Positions 1 through 6,743 of a DNA stretch of 8,466 nt are shown here, piece by piece. Made by a program: the position numbers and the translations under genes. Under the pieces are notes generated by a model. It was not told the origin of the DNA, made no database searches, and saw only the letters and a program-made list of their open reading frames with translations. The first letter of the stretch is position 1, and every line of letters starts with the position of its first letter. The stretch comes from Crocinitomicaceae bacterium (lineage in GTDB: Bacteria; Bacteroidota; Bacteroidia; Flavobacteriales_D; Crocinitomicaceae): assembly GCA_011522905.1 (NCBI GenBank), contig WTIB01000229.1:1-8466 (forward strand), given 5' to 3'.

Positions 1-126
1 GGGTTAATGCTTAATCCCTGACATAGCTGCCTAGGTAAAAAACTCACGAAAAAACCAACTGAAAATTTTTATATCCAAAAGGACACCATGATAAATTTTC
101 AATATTTCAAATAACGATTTTATTTC
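1..126. other. Gene-free left edge
   Basis: No reading frame of useful length is visible on either strand. All three forward frames hit stops within the first dozen codons, and the two reverse ATG triplets lead to stops within a few codons. The stretch is AT-rich. It contains a 9-base inverted repeat (60-68 and 93-101), which in such composition may be chance, and an imperfect inverted repeat at the very edge (1-18). It is most simply the spacer upstream of the lipoprotein gene at 180. Whatever lies to the left ended before position 1. Confidence 0.6.
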
Positions 127-158
127 TTTGTTCTAATTGCTTTTATTTCATAGATTTG
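127..158 (+). promoter_or_regulatory. Bacteroidota-type promoter of the 180-668 lipoprotein gene
   Basis: TTTG at 127-130 and TAGATTTG at 151-158 are separated by 20 bases. They match the -33 (TTTG/TTG) and -7 (TAnnTTTG) elements known for the primary sigma factor of Bacteroidota. The -7 box ends 21 bases before the ATG at 180. Transcription should therefore begin a few bases past 158, leaving a short untranslated leader. The in-frame TTG at 156 lies inside this -7 box, so it is unlikely to be transcribed and cannot be the start codon. Confidence 0.72.
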
Positions 159-179
159 CCCAATCAAAAAAATGAAATT

Positions 180-668
180 ATGAAAAAGTTATTTGCAGTA
201 TTATTTGCAGGTGCATTATTGGCATCTTGCGGAGGGTCTTCTTACACCACTGATAAAGAAGAAGCTCTTGAAATGAAAAAAAGTCAAACTGAGGACATGA
301 AGTCTTATTATGAAAGTGCACTAGAAATTGAGACAAACTTCTACGCCTCTCAAAAAGAAATCTTAGCAGATTTCGGAGGAAAAGAATCAACCTTAATGAA
401 TAAGGCCAAAACGAAAGATGAAAAAGCTTTGGGTGCCTTGGCTGATTTGAGAAATCTTGAATTAGGAAAAAGACGTGATATGGACGCCCTATCTAGAAAA
501 TACGAGGACAGCCATAGGGCTTTGAGTCAATCAATCAGAGATATTAATCAACTTAATGATTCTAAAGATTTAAAAGAATGGAGTAAAGCCATTGAGGCAG
601 AAGAAAAAATTCAATCAGATTTAGCGGACAAGCACTACAAAGCTGTCGACAAGCTACGAAAAGATTGA
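180..668 (+). CDS. Putative helical lipoprotein, function unknown
   Basis: This encodes a 162-residue protein that I do not recognise. It begins with a textbook lipoprotein signal: KK at residues 2-3, a hydrophobic stretch at 4-15, then a lipobox ending L-A-S-C with the lipidated cysteine at 17, followed by GGSS. It is therefore expected to be a membrane-anchored lipoprotein facing the periplasm or outer membrane. Residues about 25-162 are rich in Lys, Glu, Asp, Ala and Leu with no Pro. That predicts an almost entirely alpha-helical, possibly coiled-coil, domain with no catalytic motif I can name. I chose the ATG at 180 over the in-frame TTG at 156 because the latter sits inside the promoter -7 box and the ATG begins a canonical signal peptide. 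Its own promoter and terminator imply that it is transcribed alone. It converges on the operon to the right. Confidence 0.85.
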   Translation: MKKLFAVLFAGALLASCGGSSYTTDKEEALEMKKSQTEDMKSYYESALEIETNFYASQKEILADFGGKESTLMNKAKTKDEKALGALADLRNLELGKRRDMDALSRKYEDSHRALSQSIRDINQLNDSKDLKEWSKAIEAEEKIQSDLADKHYKAVDKLRKD

Positions 669-686
669 TTTTCAATTAGATGATCG

Positions 687-713
687 AAAGCCACTTTAAA
701 GTGGCTTTTTTTT
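687..713 (+). terminator. Intrinsic terminator of the lipoprotein gene
   Basis: A perfect 22-base palindrome (687-708) has arms built around AAGCCAC/GTGGCTT. It starts 18 bases after the stop codon at 666-668 and runs into eight consecutive T residues (706-713). This is a strong rho-independent terminator for rightward transcription. Read leftward, the stem is followed by only three T residues before mixed sequence. It may still slow transcripts arriving from the converging operon that ends at 746, but it is a weaker candidate in that direction. Confidence 0.9.
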
Positions 714-745
714 GATTGATTATTTCATTATTATCCAGCTTCCCC

Positions 746-1204
746 TCAATCAAGTGTAATTGAAAATTGTTTGAAATGATGGGTAAGATGCTTACTCAGA
801 ATACGGTCCCACTGTTTTTTATTCAATGGACCATAGTTGGGATGATTGGTTATCAATTTCGGGTTCATTGAAAACACTTCATCATAATTTTCCCAAACAC
901 TTTTCAGTTCGTAGATGGCATCGGTTATAGTTGAATTTCTTATGACCCTGTTTTCAGGAGCAAAACTGACTTTAAAATTCTTGGGAAATTCAGCATCTGA
1001 ATTTAAAATTTCGATCATCTTATTCCAGTATTTTTCTGGAACCTCAATTTTTTCCATCGGATTTCCTGTGGCCATATTCAATGAATCGCTTAGGTGCTCA
1101 ATCATACCAATTGGACTCATATTTCCCCACAAAGGAGTCTCATTTTCTTTTAATTGTTTTAAGCAATTAAGAACCAAGTCCAAGTCCGGTTTAATGAAGT
1201 TCAT
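746..1204 (-). CDS. DinB/YfiT-fold putative metal-dependent protein
   Basis: This encodes 152 residues with the pattern of the DinB-like four-helix-bundle superfamily. An early W-G-x-M-(x4)-M-(x2)-H segment (residues 26-37) gives one candidate metal-binding His at 37. A C-terminal W-(x6)-H-(x3)-H segment (W132, H139, H143) supplies the HxxxH pair. Members usually bind a divalent metal through three histidines. Some act as thiol-dependent transferases with bacillithiol or mycothiol, but most are uncharacterised, so no substrate can be assigned. The DinB name comes from DNA-damage induction in Bacillus and does not imply a repair role here. An in-frame TTG at 1210 would add two residues (M-K), but the ATG at 1204, giving MNFIKPDL, is preferred. 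It is the last gene of the six-gene minus operon, 8 bases after the preceding stop. Confidence 0.72.
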   Translation of the reverse strand: MNFIKPDLDLVLNCLKQLKENETPLWGNMSPIGMIEHLSDSLNMATGNPMEKIEVPEKYWNKMIEILNSDAEFPKNFKVSFAPENRVIRNSTITDAIYELKSVWENYDEVFSMNPKLITNHPNYGPLNKKQWDRILSKHLTHHFKQFSITLD

Positions 1205-1212
1205 TTTCAAAA

Positions 1213-1620
1213 TTAATTTATGATTACGCCTTTTTGTCCTAAAATTTCTATCATTTGCATATTCTTCTCAGAGATTGACTCAGCAGGAAATACAAAACGT
1301 TTATCATACATTACCTCATTCACCCAAAAGCTTACCCAATATTCATTTGAGAGGCCAAAAACTTCCGGCATAATAGGCTCAATTCGCGCCGCCTCATTTG
1401 GCAATAAAACCTCAATTGAATGTCTTAAGGTTGACGTTTTAATTCTATCTCCGGTTTTGGTGTTTTCTCCGTATCCAGTGCTGGATATAATGATTCCCTC
1501 CATTATGTCCTCTCTAAGATTTAGCAAATAAGCATAATAAGACTTTTCGTTCTCTACCATCATTTCAACAATGGCAACTGAAACCTTTTCAACCTTTGGT
1601 CCCTTTAATTCATCCTTCAT
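1213..1620 (-). CDS. Conserved Bacteroidota hypothetical protein
   Basis: This encodes 135 residues with no signal peptide, no membrane segment and no catalytic motif that I recognise. It alternates hydrophobic and charged residues in a way that suggests a beta-rich cytoplasmic domain. Notable blocks are SVAIVEMM (14-21), SSTGYGENTKTG (46-57), KTSTLRHSIEVL (61-72), EYWVSFWVNEVMYDKRFVF (93-111) and the ending QKGVIIN. From memory, similar 125-140-residue proteins recur in Bacteroidota and are sometimes labelled phenylalanyl-tRNA synthetase alpha subunit. Nothing here supports that name, because no aminoacyl-tRNA synthetase motif is present. Its ATG overlaps the stop of the upstream serine hydrolase by one base (TAATG), indicating coupled translation. 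The DinB-fold gene follows after 8 bases. Confidence 0.75.
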   Translation of the reverse strand: MKDELKGPKVEKVSVAIVEMMVENEKSYYAYLLNLREDIMEGIIISSTGYGENTKTGDRIKTSTLRHSIEVLLPNEAARIEPIMPEVFGLSNEYWVSFWVNEVMYDKRFVFPAESISEKNMQMIEILGQKGVIIN

Positions 1621-2861
1621 TAGTTTCTAATTTGAGATATAATTTTATCTGACATCTCTAAATATCTATACAAATCGATTGTATGTCCTATTTTTTCATT
1701 ATTCAAGTCGCGAAACTTGTCATCGTTTAATTTGTTTTCAGGAATTTTATAATGTGAGTCACGCTTGGTCCCTAAGCGCACAATAACCCTGTTTTTATGA
1801 GGAATAGCAATCATATATTGCCCCATTAATCCTCTACAATAATACACGGGATTACCCCTGTTTTTATAGACCCATGTATGCCATCCGTATCTCATATTTG
1901 GTACTTTTTCTTTGGTGCTCATATTGGGGGTGTCAAGCATTTTTTTCATGTACCATTCAGGAACAATCTGAGCGCCATTGTAAAAACCTTTATTTAATAT
2001 TAGTTGACCTAAGAGCGCATAATCTCTAGCCGTTGCATACATACAACAAAAAGCCTTTTCATCTCCCCCCTCCTTATCTAGACTCCAAAAAGCATCATTT
2101 CGAGCACCTAAAGGAATCCATAATTTTTCCGCAGCGTACTCATTAATTGATTTTCCCGTTGCTTTTTCGATGATAAATCCCAAAATCTGAGTATTCCCAC
2201 TTTGATAATTAAACTTAATACCGGGTTTTTCTATTACCCTTAACCTAGTGACCAAACCATATAAATCGGTGCCATAATACCCCTCTGCTGCCTCAGATAA
2301 AGGATTTTTTCCACTTTCAATCCAGTCAAAACCAGCTGACATTGTCAAAAGGTGCCTGATGGTAATTTGTTCACGACCATTTTTTTTAAATTCTGGAATA
2401 TAGTCGCCTGCCAAATCATCAACACTATTTATTTTGCCTTCTTCAATAGCAATGCCAACCAGCATTCCGATGACACTTTTAGCAGCCGAAAAAGAATTCG
2501 AAACCGTTTTATCGTGATGTTCATCCCAGTATTTTTCATAAATCAAAGTGTCGCCCTGAAATATCAAAAAAGCTTTGGTATCCATTTTTTCGTGATACTC
2601 AAGATCGGATTTGGTCAATTTGAGGGAAGGATCTTTTTCAAAAATAAAGCTGTATGGCTTACTCGATTTCTGTAGCTTGTTTACAGGGAAAAGCTCTAAG
2701 TCATAAATACTCGGGCCAGTTTTGCCTCTTAAATATGTTTTTGTAATACCAGAATATAGATAGTACCTCCCTGTCAATAAGATAAATACATTAACGAGCA
2801 CCACAATGGTGATGATAACGTATATCAAATACTTTAATGTTTTTTTTATCAATGGAACCAT
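1620..2861 (-). CDS. Membrane-anchored serine hydrolase, beta-lactamase/NylB-like
   Basis: This encodes 413 residues. A single hydrophobic segment (about 11-30), preceded by lysines, should anchor the protein in the inner membrane with the catalytic domain in the periplasm. The domain is the class C beta-lactamase / penicillin-binding-protein fold (Beta-lactamase, PF00144). It has the nucleophile motif S-A-A-K with Ser125 and Lys128, a Y-x-S motif (Tyr219, Ser221), and a third-strand G-L-M-G-Q motif (344-348) in place of the KTG of true beta-lactamases. RHLLTMSAGFDW (169-180) is a typical block of this superfamily. The pattern resembles EstB- and 6-aminohexanoate-dimer-hydrolase-like enzymes, so the substrate may be an ester, amide or peptidoglycan-related peptide. 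It should not be read as a resistance gene. Start and stop each overlap a neighbour by one base (TAATG), tying it to lipB upstream and the hypothetical downstream. Confidence 0.87.
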   Translation of the reverse strand: MVPLIKKTLKYLIYVIITIVVLVNVFILLTGRYYLYSGITKTYLRGKTGPSIYDLELFPVNKLQKSSKPYSFIFEKDPSLKLTKSDLEYHEKMDTKAFLIFQGDTLIYEKYWDEHHDKTVSNSFSAAKSVIGMLVGIAIEEGKINSVDDLAGDYIPEFKKNGREQITIRHLLTMSAGFDWIESGKNPLSEAAEGYYGTDLYGLVTRLRVIEKPGIKFNYQSGNTQILGFIIEKATGKSINEYAAEKLWIPLGARNDAFWSLDKEGGDEKAFCCMYATARDYALLGQLILNKGFYNGAQIVPEWYMKKMLDTPNMSTKEKVPNMRYGWHTWVYKNRGNPVYYCRGLMGQYMIAIPHKNRVIVRLGTKRDSHYKIPENKLNDDKFRDLNNEKIGHTIDLYRYLEMSDKIISQIRN

Positions 2862-3565
2862 TATTTATGCTTTATCTGAAAACCAAATAGTGATTTAAAC
2901 TCTTCTATTATTATGTTTTCGACTTCTTGCATATCAACTTCAATACCAAGCTCTTTTTTCATTGAAGTTACAGCTTTATCATCTATTCCACAAGGCACTA
3001 TATGAGAAAAAAAATCCAAGTTTGTATTGATATTGAATCCGATACCATGCATGGTGACCCATCTTGAACTTTTAACACCCATTGCACAGATTTTTCTGGC
3101 AGAAGGAAGTGCTGAATCAATCCAAACACCTGTCATTCCATCAATACGTGAAGATTGAATTCCAAATTTCAACAAGGTATTAATGACTGCTTGTTCTAAA
3201 AACCTCATGTACTTATGAATGTCTGTAAAGAATTGATCTAGATCCAAAATTGGATACACAACAAGTTGGCCAGGACCATGATATGTTATATCTCCCCCTC
3301 TATTAATTTTGTAAAATGAGGCCTCCTTGGATTTAACCTCCTCTGAGGATAACAAAAGATTCTCCTCTTTACCACTTTTACCAATTGTATATACATTTGG
3401 ATGCTCACACAGTATCAAATAATTAGAAGGAGGTGGAAGGTTTTCTCCATTTCTTATTGCAATTTTACGGTCTATAGCCTGCTTAAAATATTTTTCTTGA
3501 ATATCCCAAGCTTTCTTATAGTCAACCAATCCAAGATTGATTATCGTCACTTCAGGCAAAGGCAT
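2861..3565 (-). CDS. lipB: Lipoyl(octanoyl) transferase LipB
   Basis: LipB moves the octanoyl group from octanoyl-acyl carrier protein to a conserved lysine of lipoyl domains (pyruvate and 2-oxoglutarate dehydrogenases, glycine cleavage H protein). LipA then inserts sulfur. The 234-residue protein carries the family signature RGGDITYHGPGQ (89-100), the acyl-thioester cysteine in V-P-C-G-I (Cys192), the catalytic-dyad lysine in R-K-I-C-A-M-G (Lys158), and the HGIGFNIN block (173-180). Length and motif spacing are typical, so the enzyme should be functional in the cytoplasm. It begins 3 bases after the phosphosugar isomerase stop and its TAA overlaps the ATG of the serine hydrolase by one base. 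No lipA or lipoylated enzyme gene is in the window. Confidence 0.96.
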   Translation of the reverse strand: MPLPEVTIINLGLVDYKKAWDIQEKYFKQAIDRKIAIRNGENLPPPSNYLILCEHPNVYTIGKSGKEENLLLSSEEVKSKEASFYKINRGGDITYHGPGQLVVYPILDLDQFFTDIHKYMRFLEQAVINTLLKFGIQSSRIDGMTGVWIDSALPSARKICAMGVKSSRWVTMHGIGFNINTNLDFFSHIVPCGIDDKAVTSMKKELGIEVDMQEVENIIIEEFKSLFGFQIKHK

Positions 3566-3568
3566 TGA

Positions 3569-4552
3569 TTAAAATTTTGCAAGCTCACCCTTTAAATAAT
3601 CAATGATCTCAATATCTATGATATCTGCGCCGTTCATTTCACAAAGGTAATATGACGCCCAATCGACAATATTTATGAGGTAAACAGATCTCTCAATGAA
3701 TGAGTCACCTTTAGCGTGAACCAATAGGGTCTTTCCACATTTTTTCTCAACGGCTTCTTGAGAAATTTCAAATCTTTTATAATTCCTTGGATGAAGGTCT
3801 CCTGTATTAAAAAATATCGGAGCAAAGCGTTCGTCTCCGCCCGTCCAGCCAACCAATTCATTATGATTCATCTCAGGGATTACATGATGCCACCCTAAAT
3901 ATTTTGAATTTTCATTGAATTGCTGACGTGCTCTTACAATAACACCTTCATATTTTGACTCAGCATAATAAACTCCCACCTTATTGTATAGATGAGCAGC
4001 CATTTCTTTTGCCAAATCATGAATCGATTCTTTTTCATTGACAATCAATTCACCTCCTTTTAGCATACTCGTTTTATGGTCGTGTGATACAAATCCTAGA
4101 CTCGCAAAAATATGTAGGAGCTGAATGACAGAATATGCCAATGCGCTTCTTGGAGGGTTTCCTCCGGGAACAATAATGCAATCATAATTATTTTCCGAAC
4201 AAAACGACTCCAATTTTCCGCCACTACAAATACAAATAATATGGCTTCCTTTTGAATGAGCTTCTTCGATGGCCATTGTTGTTTCCTCCGTATTTCCAGA
4301 ATAGCTCGAACCAATCACCAATGTGTTTTCATCTACAAAAGCCGGAAGGGTATAATCATTTACCAATGTTATGGGAAACTTGATTTCGTCCATTAACCAG
4401 TTTGCAACCATTTTCGCCCCAATACCTGAGCCACCAAGACCACACATTACGATAGTCTTTATTTCGTTTTGAGGTTGTTTTAAATTTGAGCTTTCAGCAA
4501 TTTGAATGGCCTCCTCAATATTTTTTGGGAAAGCCTCTATTAATTCTTTCAT
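3569..4552 (-). CDS. Bifunctional phosphoglucose/phosphomannose isomerase
   Basis: This enzyme interconverts glucose-6-phosphate, and by family annotation mannose-6-phosphate, with fructose-6-phosphate in the cytoplasm. The 327 residues form two SIS sugar-isomerase lobes. The first has MCGLGGSGIGAKM (36-48) and the phosphate-binding S-S-Y-S-G-N-T-E-E (82-90). The second ends with the PGI/PMI-specific C-terminal region. Candidate catalytic residues, by comparison with the archaeal Pyrobaculum enzyme, are Arg135 (PPRSALAY), Glu214 (FNENSK), His230 (EMNHNELVGW) and Lys321 (DYLKGELAKF). The archaeal family was shown to be dual-specific. Whether this bacterial member really accepts mannose-6-phosphate cannot be read from sequence. 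It starts 12 bases after the carboxyltransferase stop and ends 3 bases before lipB. Length is normal and no motif is missing. Confidence 0.9.
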   Translation of the reverse strand: MKELIEAFPKNIEEAIQIAESSNLKQPQNEIKTIVMCGLGGSGIGAKMVANWLMDEIKFPITLVNDYTLPAFVDENTLVIGSSYSGNTEETTMAIEEAHSKGSHIICICSGGKLESFCSENNYDCIIVPGGNPPRSALAYSVIQLLHIFASLGFVSHDHKTSMLKGGELIVNEKESIHDLAKEMAAHLYNKVGVYYAESKYEGVIVRARQQFNENSKYLGWHHVIPEMNHNELVGWTGGDERFAPIFFNTGDLHPRNYKRFEISQEAVEKKCGKTLLVHAKGDSFIERSVYLINIVDWASYYLCEMNGADIIDIEIIDYLKGELAKF

Positions 4553-4564
4553 TTACTTTAATTT

Positions 4565-6106
4565 TTACAATGGAATATTACCATGTTTTTTATTCGGTAT
4601 TTTTTCTGTCTTGTTTTCAAGCATCTTGAATCCTGAAACTAATCTGGATCTAGTTTCTTTTGGAAGAATGACTTCATCAATTATTCCCCTTTCGGCTGCC
4701 CGATATGGATTGGCAAACATTTCCGCATATTCCGCCTCTTTTTCTAACCATTTTTCTTTCGGATTTTTAGCCGTGGCTATTTCTTTCTTAAATATGATTT
4801 CAGCAGCACCTTTGGCTCCCATAACCGCAATTTCTGCAGTGGGCCAAGCAAAATTTAAATCAGAACCAATACTTTTTGAATTCATTACATCAAATGCACC
4901 ACCATAAGCCTTTCTTGTAATTACAGTAATTCTAGGCACTGTTGCTTCTGAAAAAGCATAAAGTAATTTTGCTCCATGTGTGATGATTCCTCGCCATTCT
5001 TGGTCAGTACCTGGGAGGAACCCGGGAACATCCTCAAAAACGAGTAAGGGGATATTAAAAGCATCACAAAATCGAACAAATCGCGCTCCCTTTCTTGATG
5101 AATCAATATCTAAAACCCCTGCTAAAGAAATTGGTTGATTGGCTACAATACCAATTGTCCTTCCCTCTATTCGAGCGAAGCCTACAACTATATTAGTTGC
5201 AAAATCTTTATGCACTTCTCTAAAGGAATCACGATCAATAACACATTCAATTACCTTTCGTATGTCATAAGGAACACTTGCGTTATCAGGTAGGATCGTT
5301 CCAATTTTATCTAAATTTGATTGTTCGAAATCAAATATTGGAGGATGAGGTGCCTGTTCTTGACAATTCTGTGGGATGTAGGTAATAAAATCACGAACCA
5401 TTTTTAAACACTCAACATCATTCCCTCCTGTAAAATGATTCACCCCTGATTTTTCAGCATGTGCCTTCGCTCCGCCCAAATCTTCTGAAGACACTTCCTC
5501 GTGGGTCACGGTTTTTACAACATTTGGGCCAGTGACAAACATATACGAAGTTTCTTCTACCATAAAAATAAAATCAGTCAACGCGGGAGAATAAACAGCT
5601 CCTCCAGCACATGGTCCCATAATTACAGAAAGTTGTGGTATAACCCCTGATGCTCGTGTATTTCTATAAAAAATATCCGCATAACCCGCCAATGAAACAA
5701 CGCCTTCCTGTATTCTCGCACCTCCAGAATCATTTAATCCAATTAATGGTGCGCCATTTTTAACAGCCAAATCCATGATTCGACAAATTTTTCCTGCATG
5801 AGTTTCTGACAAAGAGCCTCCAAGAACGGTAAAATCTTGTGAAAACACATAGATTAATCTTCCATGAATTGTACCGTAGCCTGTTACGACTCCGTCTCCT
5901 GGAATTTTTTGTTTTTCTAAACCAAAAGCGGAAGAACGATGTTCAACTAGGCCTCCAATTTCATTGAAAGAATCAGAATCCAAGAGAACAGCTATTCTTT
6001 CCCTCGCACTCAGCTTTCCCTGAGCATGTTGTTTTTCAAGTCTTTTCTCTCCTCCTCCTTCTTGAGCCTTAGCTCTCTTATTTAGTAAATATTCGTTTTT
6101 ATCCAT
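4565..6106 (-). CDS. pccB: Acyl-CoA carboxylase carboxyltransferase subunit, PccB-like
   Basis: This is the carboxyltransferase half of a biotin-dependent acyl-CoA carboxylase, most likely propionyl-CoA carboxylase. That enzyme makes methylmalonyl-CoA during breakdown of odd-chain fatty acids and Val, Ile, Met and Thr. The 513 residues contain both crotonase-like lobes. The N-lobe has DSGGARIQEG (126-135) and the GPCAGGA oxyanion loop (164-170). The C-lobe has VPGFLPGTDQEWRGIITHGA (360-379), the second oxyanion loop AYGGAFDVM (400-408) and DLNFAWPTAEIAVMGA (416-431). Length and motifs fit PccB, but methylcrotonyl-CoA carboxylase beta and methylmalonyl-CoA decarboxylase alpha subunits are close relatives, so the substrate is inferred. 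No biotin carboxylase or biotin carrier gene is nearby, so partners must be encoded elsewhere. It opens the six-gene operon, with a possible -7 element 16 bases before the ATG. Confidence 0.9.
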   Translation of the reverse strand: MDKNEYLLNKRAKAQEGGGEKRLEKQHAQGKLSARERIAVLLDSDSFNEIGGLVEHRSSAFGLEKQKIPGDGVVTGYGTIHGRLIYVFSQDFTVLGGSLSETHAGKICRIMDLAVKNGAPLIGLNDSGGARIQEGVVSLAGYADIFYRNTRASGVIPQLSVIMGPCAGGAVYSPALTDFIFMVEETSYMFVTGPNVVKTVTHEEVSSEDLGGAKAHAEKSGVNHFTGGNDVECLKMVRDFITYIPQNCQEQAPHPPIFDFEQSNLDKIGTILPDNASVPYDIRKVIECVIDRDSFREVHKDFATNIVVGFARIEGRTIGIVANQPISLAGVLDIDSSRKGARFVRFCDAFNIPLLVFEDVPGFLPGTDQEWRGIITHGAKLLYAFSEATVPRITVITRKAYGGAFDVMNSKSIGSDLNFAWPTAEIAVMGAKGAAEIIFKKEIATAKNPKEKWLEKEAEYAEMFANPYRAAERGIIDEVILPKETRSRLVSGFKMLENKTEKIPNKKHGNIPL

Positions 6107-6122
6107 AATGATTGAAACTGAA

Positions 6123-6130
6123 CAAAAATA
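6123..6130 (-). promoter_or_regulatory. Possible -7 element for the pccB-led operon
   Basis: On the minus strand TATTTTTG (6130 to 6123) matches the Bacteroidota -7 consensus TAnnTTTG perfectly. It ends 16 bases before the pccB-like ATG at 6106. The -33 element is poor. The nearest TTG (6161-6159) lies 28 bases upstream, beyond the usual 17-23, and a TTTC (6158-6155) lies 24 bases upstream. The preceding gene stops at 6168 and the 61-base gap shows no terminator. The operon may therefore also receive read-through from the TPR/membrane-protein unit. Confidence 0.42.
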
Positions 6131-6167
6131 GGGAAAATTTGGTCTTTAATTGCTGAAACAATATGCT

Positions 6168-6743
6168 TCACTTGATATTTCGAAATATCAAAAATGGCTG
6201 AACTATGAAAAAGGCAAAAAAGGCAGTGATTAATATGGTTTCGTTCATGTAAAAAAACAAACTCCAGAGATAAAGTACTACCCATAACAATAGGCGATAT
6301 TGCTGAAGGTTTTGAGTCTTTAATATAATTTGTGCTCTTACAGGATATGGAACCCCTATTTTGTTCTCGTTTCGGATTTTCATGAACTCATTTAATAAAA
6401 GCAGAGGTAAAAGAACAGCTCCTTGAGGAATTCCCAACTCTTCATATGTTAAAAAGGCCAAAAAAGAATCACCAATCTTCAATTGGACAAATACCGATAC
6501 AACGATACAATGAATTAATAATACCTCAATAAATGAATAGAGAAATCCCCTGAACAAAATTCTATTTCTGTTTTTTAGCTCATTCAATAGGTTCAATCTG
6601 CGTCTCAAAAAAAGTGTTCTGAAAATCAAATCAAATAAGAAAAACAAAGAAATAAAGTAAAAGCCCCAATCCCAAAATAAGAAACCAGCTAGCGGTAAGG
6701 CAACGTCTCCCAATAAAGCACTAATGATTTCTATCTTCTTCAC
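6168..6743 (-). CDS. Polytopic membrane protein, function unknown
   Basis: This encodes 191 residues, strongly hydrophobic, that I do not recognise. Roughly six membrane segments can be placed by eye: 5-23, 27-46, 66-87, 104-120, 150-165 and 168-186. The loops between segments 2 and 3 (RRRLNLLNELKNRNR, 47-61) and between 4 and 5 (about 121-149) are basic, so by the positive-inside rule they should face the cytoplasm. No transporter, enzyme or sensor motif is visible. The start is GTG at 6743, forming a GTGA overlap with the TGA of the upstream TPR lipoprotein gene. No ATG is available near the amino terminus, and the four-base overlap is a classic sign of translational coupling. The two proteins are probably made together and may act together at the envelope. 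It is followed after 61 bases by the pccB-led operon. Confidence 0.75.
   Translation of the reverse strand: MKKIEIISALLGDVALPLAGFLFWDWGFYFISLFFLFDLIFRTLFLRRRLNLLNELKNRNRILFRGFLYSFIEVLLIHCIVVSVFVQLKIGDSFLAFLTYEELGIPQGAVLLPLLLLNEFMKIRNENKIGVPYPVRAQIILKTQNLQQYRLLLWVVLYLWSLFFYMNETILITAFFAFFIVQPFLIFRNIK

Noticed and set aside
1..18. Imperfect inverted repeat at the left edge (GGGTTAA ... TTAATCCC)
   Set aside because: One-base irregularity, very short loop, and no T-run or adjacent mobile-element sequence. Too little flank is visible to call a terminator or transposon end.
60..101. Nine-base inverted repeat (TGAAAATTT and AAATTTTCA)
   Set aside because: The arms are AT-rich and nearly self-complementary, with a 24-base loop. 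Such pairs are expected by chance in this composition.
687..713. Terminator hairpin as an efficient bidirectional terminator for the minus operon
   Set aside because: Leftward the stem is followed by only three T residues, so efficient intrinsic termination in that direction is doubtful.
915..1531. Two forward open frames of about 100 codons opposite the DinB-fold and hypothetical genes
   Set aside because: They are antisense to a tightly packed operon, with no upstream promoter match and no recognisable domain.
1213..1620. Naming the 135-residue protein a phenylalanyl-tRNA synthetase subunit
   Set aside because: It is far too short and has none of the class II synthetase motifs. The label is probably a propagated annotation error.
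1620..2861. Reading the beta-lactamase-fold gene as an antibiotic resistance determinant
   Set aside because: The KTG motif is missing, the active-site pattern fits esterase/NylB-like hydrolases, and it sits inside a housekeeping operon.
4506..4907. 133-codon open frame antisense to pccB and the isomerase start
   Set aside because: It lies opposite two strongly recognised genes, has low-complexity hydrophobic composition and shows no family pattern. It is a shadow frame.
6082..6285. 67-codon minus-strand frame bridging the membrane-protein and pccB genes
   Set aside because: It overlaps the ends of both genes in another frame, with no start context or family resemblance.
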